A DNA stretch of 64,000 nucleotides from Piezodorus guildinii. Lineage: Eukaryota; Arthropoda; Insecta; Hemiptera; Pentatomidae. The translations under genes were made by a program, and so were the position numbers. Where the stretch lies: the NCBI GenBank assembly GCA_023052935.1, contig CM041292.1, positions 91,247,169 to 91,311,168 of the forward strand, written 5' to 3'. Within the stretch, counting starts at the first letter, position 1. Every line of letters begins with the position of its first letter. A model generated the notes under the pieces. That model was not told the DNA's origin. It was given only the letters and a program-made list of their open reading frames with translations, and did not search any database. Below, piece by piece: positions 28,920 to 41,475 of the stretch.

Positions 28920-29684
28920 TTCGTTTGTTTTAAATGTAGACCGTAAACGAAAAGTACTCAATTATTTTATTTAAGTATTTGTTAGTAATCTAGTGAATTT
29001 TAATCTGTAGATTATAATGGTCGGAGAGTTTTTGCCAATTCAAGTTATATCTTTTTATATTAATTCGCTGAGTTATGTAATGAGAACGGCAAGTGTAGGG
29101 ATGCATACATTGTGGCCACACGTGCCTAATTGCATAAAGGATAATCGCCTCAGAATGGATGCAGTCCCTCCCTTGGCCGATGTCCTTCACTTCTTATTTA
29201 TGTTTTGCATAACTTGTTGAAACTACTTTGTAGTCTTCTTTAAGAAGCTACTTCCTCAAACGTCTCGTACTTCCAATAAATTGACTTTTATTAAATTACT
29301 TTGTCATTTATTCATTGTCCAGAATATGTGACCGTTGTGTGTCATTTCATCGTTTTCTGCCTACCGACAATTATTATGGGAAACGGAAACTAGTATGATT
29401 TATTATTTTATTCGTATTATATTCGAGGTAAAATTTACTGCTCACTATAAATGATATTCTATTTTGACCATTAAATTTTATCTCGTTAGTATCAACTCTA
29501 TAGTGATTATCTGTAATTAGTTTTGGAGTAAAAATGTTATCTATGTTTATATGTTATAAGTTGTCACCCAATAGTTACCATATACTTCGTGAAGGATAGC
29601 TACTAATTTATAACAAAAAGGATATGATATCGAAAATTGGATAAAAGAGCTGTTTCGAATTCAGTATTCGTATCCTTCAAATAC

Positions 29685-30150
29685 GATGCCTTGGACTTCA
29701 TCTTGACAAATGTTTTACATGTAATCCTCGACAATCGTTTTACATAGAATTGGGATCACTTGTAGCTGGGTGGCTAGCATAACATCCTTCTATGCCAAAA
29801 GTCACGGGTTCAAACCCTCAGGTGGTCCTAGGATTTTTTAATTGGAGTAAAAATCCTAAGTTATTCCGTCCTTCGGAGGGGACGTTAAAAGGTGCGATGT
29901 CAGGTACTCGTTAAAGATCCCTATCCTAATAAAACCTGAATAGGAAAAATTTTGGACCCCCACTGTAGCATCGTCCGATTAGCCTTAGTAGTATAAAGTG
30001 ACGTTAAATAAATAAACAAACATGAAATCCTCATACAAGACTTTAACTATCCAATATCGACTATTAAAACACTTACTTGACAAACGATCAAAACTCCCTC
30101 TTTACTTAAAAAAAAAATCTTTTTCACAACCATTATCAGACCTATTTGGC
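29685..30150 (+). pseudogene. Jockey-type LINE fragment interrupted by a SINE
   Basis: Left part (29685-29750) reads LGLHLDKCFTCNP, like LGLHLDKRLTWNP of the copy at 52354. Right part (30025-30150) reads RLLKHLLDKRSKLPLYLKK. The SINE at 29752-30020 sits between them. In the left part a ~25-bp stretch beginning GACAA is present twice, a local duplication. Dead fragment. Confidence 0.75.
29752..30020 (+). mobile_element. tRNA-derived SINE inside a jockey fragment
   Basis: Head GATCACTTGTAGCTGGGTGG, B box GGGTTCAAACCC, body with CCTTCGGAGGGGACGTTAAA and tail GACGTTAAATAAATAAACAA. Close to the 38338 copy, so fairly young. ACATG.AATCCTC occurs on both sides and may be the target duplication. Confidence 0.85.
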
Positions 30151-32790
30151 TGAGAGTGAACCAATAGACGAAAATTTAAAAGAACATGAAGCAGTAAGAT
30201 ACGAAAAAAATGTAAATTAATAGATAATGAAAATAAAAGTCTTGGAAATGGGGAAAAACCCCAGAAACGTCGGAGAATAGTAGCGAGTTGTATTGTTGGA
30301 TATATGAATAAAGATATGATGGAAGAAATTAATGCTTAGACAAATATGTAAAAATATGTATGTGTACTGAAAAAAATGGATCTTACCATGAATAATTACA
30401 ACATGAAATTATTCTTCAAAATATTTTTTTTTAATGAAGAAATGTCTCCTCGCCGCAATATCAGATTAAACTTTTCTGATCGGATAATAATCTATAATTT
30501 GTCTAAAAAAAAACTATCAATCGTTTATAAAATGGTTGTTTTAGACGAAATATTATAAATTAACGGAATCATAAAACTGAAAATTATATTGCTTCACTTT
30601 TTCAAAATCAACCCTTTTAAGGTAGGAATTCATAACGGTAATAATTCATGTATCCATAAAATAATTTTAGTCAATTTTAATAGATAATAATTAGGCTCAG
30701 TGGTGATAACACCACAAATTTCCAATTCAAAGTCCTGAATGAATTTTGTCAAAATCCAAATTGTTGGTAACACAATCCTCCCATCTACGTTTCGGCCAGC
30801 TTCCCAGAATTTCGTCCGTAATTGCTGCAGTAGGTGACTCCTTGCCTTAATCGTGGACGCCAATATGATCGATACCTTTTAGCCTAATATTGTTTTCACG
30901 TCTGCTAATAAATATTCTTAATGGCAATAAAGGAATTCGTAAGGTATTTTATTTAGGTACTGCCGGTGCATCCTGAATCACGATCTCCTGCAGACGACTG
31001 ATTTTTGTTCAATTTTCGACTCGGAAGTGGATCTCATTTTCCTGCTGCATCTAGCGGATAAAATGGTTTACTGTTTCTCTTTACTCTTACACGGGACTCT
31101 TTCTGAATCAATTAATATCCATGATTAATGCAAATTTTGCTTTTCTATCTTTAAAAAAAATTCTCTTCACAATACATGTTTCGTCCAACTATTAAAAAAC
31201 TAATATCAGTTGAGACTTGATAAGTTATATAAGTCTGTCTTCAAATTTCTGTTTTGATTCTTTTCGTGTCAAAGCAATGATGTTATAGGCTTTGGTTTGA
31301 AAACTGGTTCTTTTTAAGAAAAAAATATTGAAATTTCTGATGCGTGCTGGTATCCGTTAAGATGTTGAGATTACAGAATGGACAGGTTCTTTGACCACCT
31401 ATATCTATCTGCATTTTGCGATCTACTGACTTTCATATTTTTTATTTTAAGATATTTCAAAAAAAAAAAAATTATATTTATGTATTGAAATACTATCCTT
31501 CCATTACAAAGTGTAAAAGTAGGATCTAAAAATTTCAACTTTTATTTTATTTTATTTAATCAACAGATATGCATTAAAATTAATTCGGCTTCCAAGGACA
31601 TCAGTTTATTTTCTGTAAATTAGCAGTTTAGCTGGTAAACATTCAGATTAAAATTTCCTTGCTAAGGCTTTCATTACCCCTGATTAATTGCATTTGATAA
31701 ATGATCTTTTTCATACAAATTTTACATAACTAAGCTTTCTTCAATCAATCTTTGTTTCTTCTGTTTAATTGCAAAATTCTTATTATTTTATATTAAGATA
31801 ATGCAATAAGACAAAAAAGAGTTATTCAAAATTAACAGCTCTCTGCTACTTTTTTCTGGACCAATTTATTAATTTTCCATATCAAAATCTATAACTTAGT
31901 CTTAATGGAAAATAATTGAAAGATTATTGAATTTACCATCTTTTTTAACATATGTGGTAAATATATAATTTATGTATTATCAGATATATTCTGTATTCAC
32001 ATGTTCAAAGTATGTATATATGTAAAATATTATCTTGTGTGTGTGTGTGTGTTTTGATGAATTTTCAGAATTTTTTACAGGAAACGCAAAATTGGTTATT
32101 GAACCCTATTTATTTGAATCTTTTCACATTAAAATCTACATTTTTTAACTCATATTAATAACTTTATTTTTACGTAATAAAAATGTTTCGATATGATTGA
32201 AACACAAAATAACTATTGGAAAGAAATTCAATTTTCAAGGTTTTTTAAAGGTCATGAGTAATTATTTAATGAAATCGGATGTTGGATTAGAGTATGAATA
32301 TGCCAAGTATTAATTTCGTGAAATATGTCCTATAGTATCTTTTAGAAATTGGCGTTTAATATTGGTCCTTCATAAACTGTAAGAATTCATTCCCTTTTTC
32401 GCACTCCGGAGAGTTCATTTTAAGAATTATCAATAATTGCATACACATCGAATTAACATCGACATCGACTTTAAAGAAAAAAAGTAACAATCCTCTCCAA
32501 GCTTCTAAGATGCTTGTAATCTGACGTAAGAACCTGTTGATATAAATAATAATGAAACAATTTCAGAAAAAAAAAAAAAATTGAAAAATGGAAGGTTAAG
32601 CCAGATAAAAATCCTTAAGAACAAGAACAAAATGGAGCAAAGAAAGAAGAGTCAAATTATCGCAAAGAATTAAAAACTGGTGGGACAAATAAACAGAACA
32701 AGTAGCCCCAGAAATGAACCCATTTTTACTTAACGTCATTCACTTTAGGAGGTTTACGGCTAATAATATTAATAATAAAACAAAAGTTGA
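30151..32790. other. No gene recognised
   Basis: AT-rich. A 77-codon minus-strand frame at 30863-30630 (SHLLQQLRTKFWEAGRNVDG) has a protein-like look, reminiscent of retroelement polyproteins, but stops abound around it and I could not assign it. A short (GT)n lies at 32036-32052. Confidence 0.45.
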
Positions 32791-33078
32791 TTTGTTTGTT
32801 TATTCATTTAACGTCACTTTTAGCTACTGTGGCTAATCAGACGATGTCACAGTGGGAGTCCTAATTTTTGCCTAGCCAGGTTTAATTAAGCTAGGGATCT
32901 TAATTAGTCCCTAGCATCGCACAGGCTCGGGACCATAATATTAGGTCCCCTCAGAAGGACGACATAACCAAGGATTTTTTTCCTCCCATTAAAAAATCCT
33001 AGGGCCACCTGCTAGGTTTGAACCTGCGACATTGGGCATAGAAGGCTATTATGCTAATCATTACACCAGAGGTGCCCC
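32791..33078 (-). mobile_element. tRNA-derived SINE, minus orientation
   Basis: Reversed, it shows TGTAATGATTAGCATAATAG, B box AGGTTCAAACCTAG, CACAGGCTCGGGACC as complement, and tail GACGTTAAATGAATAAAC. Full length, about 285 bp. Confidence 0.85.
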
Positions 33079-33721
33079 CATAAAAAGAAAGTTATAAAAT
33101 CCTGTCAAGTACATTTTGATTGACTTGTGCGAGTAACATATGCTCGGATACAATAAACAAGGTTTATCTTGTCACTTGAAGGATGAGACGGACTCCACGT
33201 GTGGATTGTTTTGTTTTAATCAGTTACTTTACAGTTACAGTTACTTTATTAAAATAAATCAATTGGAAATTCTCGGGACCTATCCATTTATTTGTTTTAA
33301 TACGACATATGTTATTTTATTTATAATCCCATATTCAAAACAGGCGAATAGTGACGTTTATTGCGCATTAACCTTGAACTTCACCTTTGTTTGAAGGTGA
33401 CAACATTCCATGCATATGCTGTCGTAATCCGAGTTTGTAAAAAATAAAAACTAATTTCGCCCTGTCCTCACTATGTAAAGATATATTTTATCAATTTTAT
33501 TGAAAAAGATCAGTTTTTGAAATCGTTTTGTTTCTTGGATTTGTTTTTTAACTGTGTATCAATTAGATATGGTTGATGTTCCATGTTTTGTAAAATCTTA
33601 CTAGGCATTTTCTTTATCTTCAAGATTATACACCGGTATTATCTTATTCACATTTAATATTATATATGCACCATATTACAATACTTCTCCCTCCCACCCT
33701 CTATAAAGTGTTTTATAAATT
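33079..33721. other. No gene recognised
   Basis: An 84-codon plus-strand frame at 33140 contains hydrophobic AT-rich codons but no recognised motif or splice context. Treated as chance. Confidence 0.5.
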
Positions 33722-34620
33722 ATTGGGCTGTCCGGCAAATAACGCAGGACTTAGGGTTATCTTTATATATGTAAGAAAAAAGTTTACGCTGGATCATTCA
33801 TTTGTATGATTGTCAACACTTATTAACCCACTTCTTTGCTATGTTTGTTTACCTCTGTAGTCTTTCGCTGATTTGAAGTAATTCAGTCTTTACTACGTGT
33901 CAACGCTTAATATCCGTATGATTTTGTTTTACTGGTTTTAACTCCGCCAGAACTGGACACAGACCGCCAGAAACACCAATCAAGTCAGGAGTGAGGGATG
34001 GTTTTGGAGTGCACTGTTCAACGGTGTTTTGACAAAGATCGGTAGGGAGACTTCAATCTCCTAGACAAGAAGATCGCGGAAGGATTTCCTCACTTGATGG
34101 CGTTTATTGGTGAAAGAATACAAATCGACCATTTTGATATTCGACCGTCGATGACCACCTGAAGGTGATTGGATAGGTATTAAAGCTTGAAAGTTGGGAT
34201 CCCAACACACATTAAAAGACCGGAAAAAAACAACTATAAAAAACAAAGTTATGAAGTTTGTGCTACACTTCTTTGCCGAAACAAGAACGATTCTTTTCTG
34301 TTCTGAACTGTTATTTCTGATTAAAATTGGATACTTTGCGATAACAGTACACGTTCTGCACATTTTCTAGTCCTTAACTCATCAAAAGAAGTTGATGGTT
34401 TCTGTTTGTTAGGCCTAATTGTTTTGGTTAACAGCTTCTCAAATCCGAGAAAAAGCATCAATGCCGAATCATATTGTAACCGAATTAATGAAGTGAATCA
34501 GAAGTTAGCGATAATGAAAGCATCTTGTTCTTTGATCTTTCCGAAATGCTGTTGTTAGATTTTTATGCTGAAATGTAACATTTTCATTACAGATGTTTAT
34601 TTAAATCACAAAAAACTATA
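33722..34620 (+). pseudogene. Badly decayed mariner element
   Basis: Begins TTATTGGGCTGTCCGGCAAA, a mariner-like inverted end. Broken frames give CTVQRCFDKDR*GDFNLLDK and, further on, YEVCATLLCRNKNDSFLF, then NWILCDNSTRSAHF and AESYCNRINEVNQKL, in the order of a mariner transposase. Many stops and shifts; no right end was identified. Confidence 0.75.
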
Positions 34621-35129
34621 TGGTTAGAAAAACAAGTAGACATTCGTTGGAGATACACATCCCAGTCCTTCATGTGGTCTGTGCATGTTTTGTTTTTTCA
34701 ATGTCTTTTATCCTTTCTCGCTATTTTTATCAGCAGTAAGGCGTCAACACTGCTTGCTTCTCGAGTCACCACACATCTCTCAAGGGAGTGGACAGGAAAT
34801 TTATTATTGAGCGGAAATAGGAACGTCATAGTGAAATAGACCATTGTTCATTACTACAGTCTTAAGGAATTAAATTAATTTTTTTTAAATATTTTTTAAA
34901 ACTGCATAAATTTATAATGTAACACATTAGATTATGATGCGTTTGTAATACATACGTACTGGGTTGTAACATTTTAAAAATATTAATCTTTACAAGGGAT
35001 TAAACGTTGTCAGATGATCCCCAGCAAAATGTTTACTATCTGTAACTAACACTTGTTGATTCTCTATTTGTAAACTATGTTTGTTTTTTTCGCAAGTCGG
35101 CATACAGATTTTAGTATAATTTTCCGAAC

Positions 35130-36905
35130 GATTTTAATTTTTTTATGTGTTCACACTTGGTCATTCCGGCTGCAAAGTAGCAAAAAATATTAATCTTGCG
35201 TTTGATAAAGGAAGTCCTAAGAAAAGAGCCATCCGTCGTTGTTTTACTAAATTTTATTCAGGTGTTACGATGCTACAAAATCTGCATTGTGTACGGCCTC
35301 AAACATCTATGGAGGATGGAAATCATAAGATAGCTGTTGAAGAAGATCCTCATGAAAACAGTCTGAAAACGTGTTCCAGAGACTAGGCACTAGTTATATG
35401 TCAGTTTCCAGGCATTTAAAATTGACCGAAATGACAATAAAGCTCTATTCCTGGGTCCGGGGACCTGACTCAACGAACGTCAGTAGTTGAAATATCCAGA
35501 GAGGTGTGTTTCTTTGTTTGCTCGTCAAAGAAATGGGACATTTGACTAGTGACGAACAGTGTAAAATATATGACTATCAATTCAATCAATGATCAGGTCA
35601 ATCATTGGTTAGATGCCGATCAGCCTCTGGTCACATCCCACAACGGAATCTCCATTCCAAAAAGTTAATGGTTTACTGTATGCTGGTCTATGACTATGAC
35701 GAGGTCATTCATTTTTCTTTTCTACCTAAAGAAAAAACAATTGCAATTACAATGCTATATTATCAGCTATATATCGTGCTCTCCTATCAATAGAACCTAC
35801 AATATTTCGACGTGTGGTAATTTACTCAGCTTCAGAGTCTGCTATCACAGCACTGCAAAACACCTTTTCTCAAAACTGGTTGGTGAATGAAACCATGGAA
35901 ACAATGAAATCATTGGAAATGGCTGGATGTGTGATTCATCTGTTATGGTTGCCAAGCCATATCGGTTTTAAAGTTAATGAGCTAGCAGTGTTGCTATAAG
36001 AGCTGTTACCGACGGCCAATTGATCAATACCAACCAACCAAGTGAAGTGATCTCTTTGATAAAGGAAAAGACGTGGCAGCCATAGCAACAGATCTGGACG
36101 ACAACGAGGGAAAATAAGCTGAGGATAGTAGAGCCCTATGTTCGCAGGACAAAGCCGAATATTCAGCTGACGCGAAAGGAAGAAGTCGTGTTGGCTCATT
36201 TAAGAATTGGGCATTCTCGTCCCACCCATCAAAATTTAGTGGGAAACAAGCCCCCGCTTAGTGTATCTCTTGTGGAGTACCACTTACAGTCACTCATATT
36301 ATCAGTGAATGCTATGCTTACGAGACTGAACGACAAAAACATTTGTCTGGAAAGGCACATGAAGAACTATTTCAGGTAGAAAACTAAATTAAGAAGTTAA
36401 TGATATTTTTAAATTCAACAAACCTCTTTCAAAAAATTTGAATTACAACTTTTAGTTAGGAATGGAAATTGTAACATAGGGTGCAAATGATCCTTGTGGT
36501 TAAAAAGCTAATGAATAAGTAAAATAATGCCAAGAAATATACCAAATGCATCTAGATTTGATCGAGGAGTAGCCGGTGCTGATAAACAGGAAAGGATCTA
36601 TTTTCCATCATGATTCCGCTCGACCTCATGTATCAATACTGAGAGTGGATTGATTAAAGTAGTCGGACTATAAAGTCCTACCATACTCCACATTTATCTG
36701 ATCTATCCCTTAAAATGTCTTTTTTTTTTCGGAGTTTGGGCAACTTTTTTGCGAGGAAAACTGTTATATTGTTGACATTAAAAATACGCTTTCTGAATTT
36801 CTTTGAACAGGGGACTCACAGTTTTTCAGATCTGGGCTAAAAAAATTGGTAAGTCCTTGGCGGGCGTGTATTAAAAATGGTAATAAATACTTTGGTTCAA
36901 AAATA
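35130..36905 (+). pseudogene. Second decayed mariner, split by a LINE fragment
   Basis: First part (35130-35765): LGHSGCKVAKNINLAFDKGS, RRCFTKFYSG, YMSVSRHLKLTE, QRNGTF and WLDADQPLVTS. Last part (36531-36905): CQEIYQMHLDLIEE, NRKGSIFHHDSARPHVS, then WRACIKNGNKYFG, the usual C-terminus. Between them, 35766-36530 is unrelated LINE sequence. The HHDSARPH block keeps the second catalytic Asp; other residues are lost to stops. Confidence 0.8.
35766..36530 (+). pseudogene. LINE RNase H and C-terminal zinc fragment inside a mariner remnant
   Basis: Joined by eye across shifts: AIYRALLSIEP, VIYSASESAITALQ, IHLLWLPSHIGFKVNELA (RNase H), then LRIGHSR.THQNLVGNKPP, CISCGVPLTVTHIISEC (CX2C...H...C) and RQKHLSGKAHEELF. 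This is the C-terminal layout of RNase H-bearing LINEs, but a different family from that at 13-18 kb. Confidence 0.8.
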
Positions 36906-37264
36906 TGTTAGATTTTATCTCTATTATTTATTTTAACCCTTATTCTAAAAACGCCCATTTTATGTGTTACAACTGAAGACATATATATTTATTTTTAAAT
37001 TTTAAAAACAAGTTTTTATAAGAGATTGTTATATTATACTCACTGTTGATTAGACAGCTAAAACGGAATGTGGTGATTCAACAAAGCTTCTCCGATTTCT
37101 GCTGATAATGCTGAAGAAGGCAAAAAAGACTAGCTACAATATAGTTACGTGAAACTAACTATTCTTGTATATTGTTCTAGATCAGGGATTCGAGTAAAAT
37201 AAATTACAATTTTATTTTCACTTTATTTATTTTTTATCTTTTTCGCATCATGCCAATATATTGG

Positions 37265-37750
37265 TAATATTTTTTTAAATTTTTTATTTAATCTTAACTA
37301 TCCATGGTATTTTTCAAAGGTCCAAATTTAACCCTAAATAGTCTTTTTATTTTGTCTTGCTCTATTTTAGCATTGTAACGAACTGAAAATTTAATTATTT
37401 CTGTAAAAAGTTCAGATCCACGGAGTAGTCTCCCACCAACCTCTCGGATGCCTACCAATCGGTCCAGCGGATATTTAACTTTTCTGTATTCGTTCCTTTC
37501 TGAGCCCAACTTTACACGCCCATTTGATTCGCCGCGATGCTATCAACTCAGTTATACTGACAGGGTGGAAGCTCCGTAACTCCGCATTGTATAACCTAAA
37601 TTCCCCGGTGGCCTCATATCTCTTTGGACCAAATATTTCACGTAGTACGTTATTCTTGAAAACGCTACTTTTTTTTTTACATCCTTTAAATTAAGTGACC
37701 ACGTTTCACATCCTTATAGAACTGTTTGGATAACATTGGTTTTATAAATA
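37265..37750 (-). pseudogene. LINE 3' fragment, minus strand (same family as 20640)
   Basis: On the minus strand GAGTTGATAGCATCG leads to ELIASRRIKWACKVG, matching 20640. Upstream KDVKKKVAFSRITYYVKYL aligns loosely with the KDEKHLKVF region. Several stops. Ends in an A/T-rich tail near 37265. Confidence 0.65.
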
Positions 37751-38337
37751 TTGAGAGAATTAAAATATATTTTGATTTAGATTTTGTGGTGATTAAGGTT
37801 TTTTGATAGATAAATTAATAAAAAAAGATTGCTTCACACGTATACCAGAACAGTTATAATATCCTATTACCCTTCAAAAAATTGATGTTTTAAGAAATTG
37901 ATTTTTTTAAATATTGAACTGATTCTGTAAAGGATAATATGATATATCTGCTCTGGAATATGTTTGAAGCAATATTTATTATTAATCGTTCAGAATTTTT
38001 CATGTGGATTCGCATAGTGGAGCAAATTTATGAGTAAATTATTTTTTCTCTAATAATTAGTGCCCTATTTTTTTAGAAGCTTTTTAGAATCCCAAGTTTA
38101 TTTTGTCGGATATTGGACTTTCCCGGATAAGAAAAGGTTAATATTTTTCGGAGTTGTTGCGGAAAAAATCTATTGTGCGGTGACGGGCTTTAGCGGTTGT
38201 GTATGAACCGACCTTCGATTTGTTCATGATATTGGGTAGCAATGAAGGGGTTCCCGAACATTTTTTGTTGGGAACCACTGCTCTAAGAAATAGCACTAAG
38301 AGCAAACAATTTGGTATTTATTTAATTATGAATTAAG

Positions 38338-38617
38338 GGATCACTTGTAGCTGGGTGGCTAGCGTAACAGCCTCCCATGCTAAAGGTCACAGGTTCAAAC
38401 CCGCAAGTGGACCTAGGATTTTTTAATGGGAGTAAAAAATCCTTAGTTACGCCGTCCTTCGGAGGGGACGTTAAAAGGTGGTCCCGAGCCTGTGCGATGT
38501 CAGGTACTCGTTAAAGATCCCTATCCTAATAAAACCTGGATAGGCAAAATTTAGGACTCCCACTGTAGCATCGTCCAATTAGCCATAGTAGCATAAAGTG
38601 ACGTTAAATAAATAAAT
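38338..38617 (+). mobile_element. tRNA-derived SINE, reference copy with 14-bp target-site duplication
   Basis: 280 bp between two copies of AATTATGAATTAAG (38324-38337 and 38618-38631). Head TAGCTGGGTGGCTAGC resembles an RNA polymerase III A box and AGGTTCAAACCC a B box 38 nt later. The tail is (TAAA)-type. A tRNA-derived SINE depends on a LINE for movement; which LINE is unknown. No LINE tail in the window matches its 3' end. Confidence 0.93.
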
Positions 38618-38639
38618 AATTATGAATTAAGAAAAACGG

Positions 38640-41387
38640 ATTGTTTTTAATCTGTTACATATTTCGGCTATTTGTACCTTGAAACGTAAGCCCTCAAATT
38701 GTTAGGGGAAGGTAATATTTGAAGTGAAAAAGGCGCGTTATGTTTTTTTTTTTTGGCAGGGGTTAAAGCTTTGATTTCATAACCATGGTCACGTCACCCA
38801 CATGCTACAGACTAACGCATGCGCTCTGTGTATACCTGTCTATTAGAGATAGGATAACGATATCAATTTCTGTGAACGTTATCGATACCGGTGTAATATC
38901 GGCACAAAAATATCGATATTTATAATACTTTACTTCAGTACGTAATTGAATTAAAGTCAGTTGAATGAGTAAAGCCATGGTAGGATAGACTGTGGCTTAG
39001 AACTGACCTCTTACTGTATATAAAATTAATGTAATGAATATCGATATTTGTTAATATTATTAAAACATTACTTTGCATGAAAGCATTCTAACATACGGAG
39101 CAAAATCATGATGGTTTTACTGTCATTAGTTAAATCGTAGTAAGGCGAAATCGAAAAGAATATCTTGATCATTTTTGTTTACTTGGGAGAGAAACTGAGA
39201 TTATCTCTGTGAAACAACCATAAATCTTATTCCTAAATGTCAGAATTTCCTGAATACAAATTGCAGGTCTATAAAAAAAAATGTGCTATGTGTACCACTA
39301 ACTCAGTCTAAAGTCACATTCAGATTATGATGACATACTTCAAGATGGTATATCTCTACAGGGTGATGATGTTTTAGAATTAAATGAAACACTAATTAAA
39401 AAAAACAAAAACATGTATTCTCAACATAATCTACTTTAACGAACTTACTCTTCTTTCCAACATTCCAGCGAAAATCGAGAATTAAAAAAAAAACGTTTTC
39501 TCTTCTATCCCTATAATGTAGTCCCTATGACTGCCTGAATTTTTTTTTTCGATTCCAAAGGTCAGTTATTGAAAATAATAAACCAAAACAAGTCAATTAA
39601 TTTTTTTAGGTTTATTTCCATTGGCAAATACTACACTTCAATAACAAGTTATTAGCTAAACGCCTAGTCCTAGTCCTTGGACGCTGTGGTCGTAGAGAGG
39701 AAGTTAAAGATGAATGAACCTGGGAAGGAGTTTTGCTCTCTCAACATGTTCCAGATAGCCGTGTTATTGACCCTCACCACACTTCTATGGAGTTTATCCA
39801 ATTCTAATTTAATAACAGGAATGGGGCAATTTTTCTATTAGACCAGAGCTTCAATGGTCATTGATTGAGTATTCGCCGGCTTATAACTTATTAGAACTAT
39901 TAATCTAGGAGAATTGATTACATTATATTGAGAATTGATGAAAAATAAATACCTACAATTTGCTACTTCCAATCCGAATAATTTTCTGACTAGCTTATAA
40001 TTCATGTTATAGATAAATATTAAATTGATTTTAACAAGAGTTTGGAGTTCTCAACCAGCCTTCTCATACGGTTTTGATCACATTTTTTCTTTTGTACTGT
40101 TTTCTTTTGACGAACTAATCGTTTATTACTGCCTAATTATTTTCATATTGAAATTTTATTTATTTCTTTAGTCATATCAGAATAAATAAGAAAATGCTAG
40201 ATATTACACATTAAAAAATAAGGAACATTAACAAAATCGTGTCATCTCACAATTAATAATATAATTATTATTAACCCAAACAAGGGCTAGAAAATGGGAT
40301 TTAATTGGTCACTTTATAATACTAATTAGCTGCTTAGTAAGAGTTTTAAGACCGCAAGAAATGCATTTTTGTAATAAGTATGGTAGAAAGAAATTAAAAA
40401 AAATATATTTCTAGATGTATGTTCGATGAGGTCAACCATGCATCTGGCTTATGGACTATTTACTAACTCATCTGTGTTACACTATCGAATTTTTTGTCAG
40501 AATCCAATTCATTCAACGTCAAAATTAGACTCACATTATAATAGGACAATCCAGTCTCATTGCATGTTGATTGCCGCCATACCCGTGCAAGGAGGTGATT
40601 CGTCCTAAATCACGCTCGGCCACCGGGTTTTCTCCCCAACTTTGGGTACCTACTTTATTTAGATACAGCTAGGTGTGCCCCAGGAGGTTCTACATACCCC
40701 AGGGCCGCTCCACAGCTAAAATAATAGACTAAAAAAACGAAAATATGACGACTGCTACCTAAGAGACTAATTTGGTCCAAGCAATGCCATTTTTATTTAT
40801 TTTTTTTTATTTTAATGTTTTGCCATTCGTTGCTTGGGCCACTTCGTTATATGTTTTTTTGTTTAACTCGTAGATGCTTCTTATTAAATAAAACTAAGGT
40901 TACTATAATTATCATATTTTCATTTTTTTTATTCTTAGAAAAGAGAAAGTGTTGAGGATCTGAATGTAATTTAGTTATGTAAGGTTTATGGTGTTTATTG
41001 CAAGACCGAGTGCACGTGTCATAATTTATTTATTTTTTAAAAACCTCTTCTGAAAATTTTACAGTCAAACAAGACTAACGTTATTTTATGGTCTGCATAC
41101 TAAAATTATTTTTTACATCATAAACTATCAATGATAGCTGTCACCTAATTATCCATATAAAAGTATTAAAATATTTAAAATTTAATTTTTTAAAACCTAA
41201 TAAATAAATTAAATTTACTATTTTATTACCATTCGTTTGGATGTTTCTAAAACTATTACATATAATGCTGGCTGAATAATCTGATGATTATTTTTCTTAA
41301 ACCAAAATTCGTTTACTGGGAGTAAAAGGACCGAAGGTTATTGATCAAAAATAAATAATTAATTATTTTACTGGAAGGAATTAGTCC
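38640..41387. other. No gene recognised
   Basis: AT-rich. 38850-38930 has several ATCGATA/TATCGAT words. 40570-40720 is GC-richer (GTGCAAGGAGGTGATTCGTC) and may be an old repeat; the 60-codon frame at 40426 overlapping it shows no family. Confidence 0.45.
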
Positions 41388-41475
41388 GGGCGCATGGTGG
41401 GAGAATGGAAAATCAGTTTCCATTCTCCCACCATGCGCCCTGATGATGACCCACAAAGGGGGTCGAAACGTTGGC
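41388..41475 (+). repeat. Perfect 24-bp hairpin followed by hammerhead-like core (Penelope-like motif)
   Basis: 41388-41411 and 41417-41440 are perfect inverted repeats with loop ATCAG. The last C begins CTGATGA, then GACCC...GGGTC can pair (stem II), then GAAACG: the CUGAUGA-stem-GAAA order of hammerhead ribozymes. Penelope-like retroelements are known to carry such motifs. The cleavage triplet is not placed correctly: GTC at 41384-41386 lies two bases short of the stem. A working ribozyme is therefore not shown. Confidence 0.55.

Noticed and set aside
30630..30863. 77-codon minus-strand frame with a protein-like N-terminal part
   Set aside because: Could be retroelement debris but no family motif could be named; left unassigned.
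33140..33394. 84-codon plus-strand frame
   Set aside because: No motif, no splice or promoter context, composition like its non-coding flanks.
34061..34363. Minus-strand 100-codon frame
   Set aside because: Opposite strand of decayed mariner coding sequence; no independent similarity.
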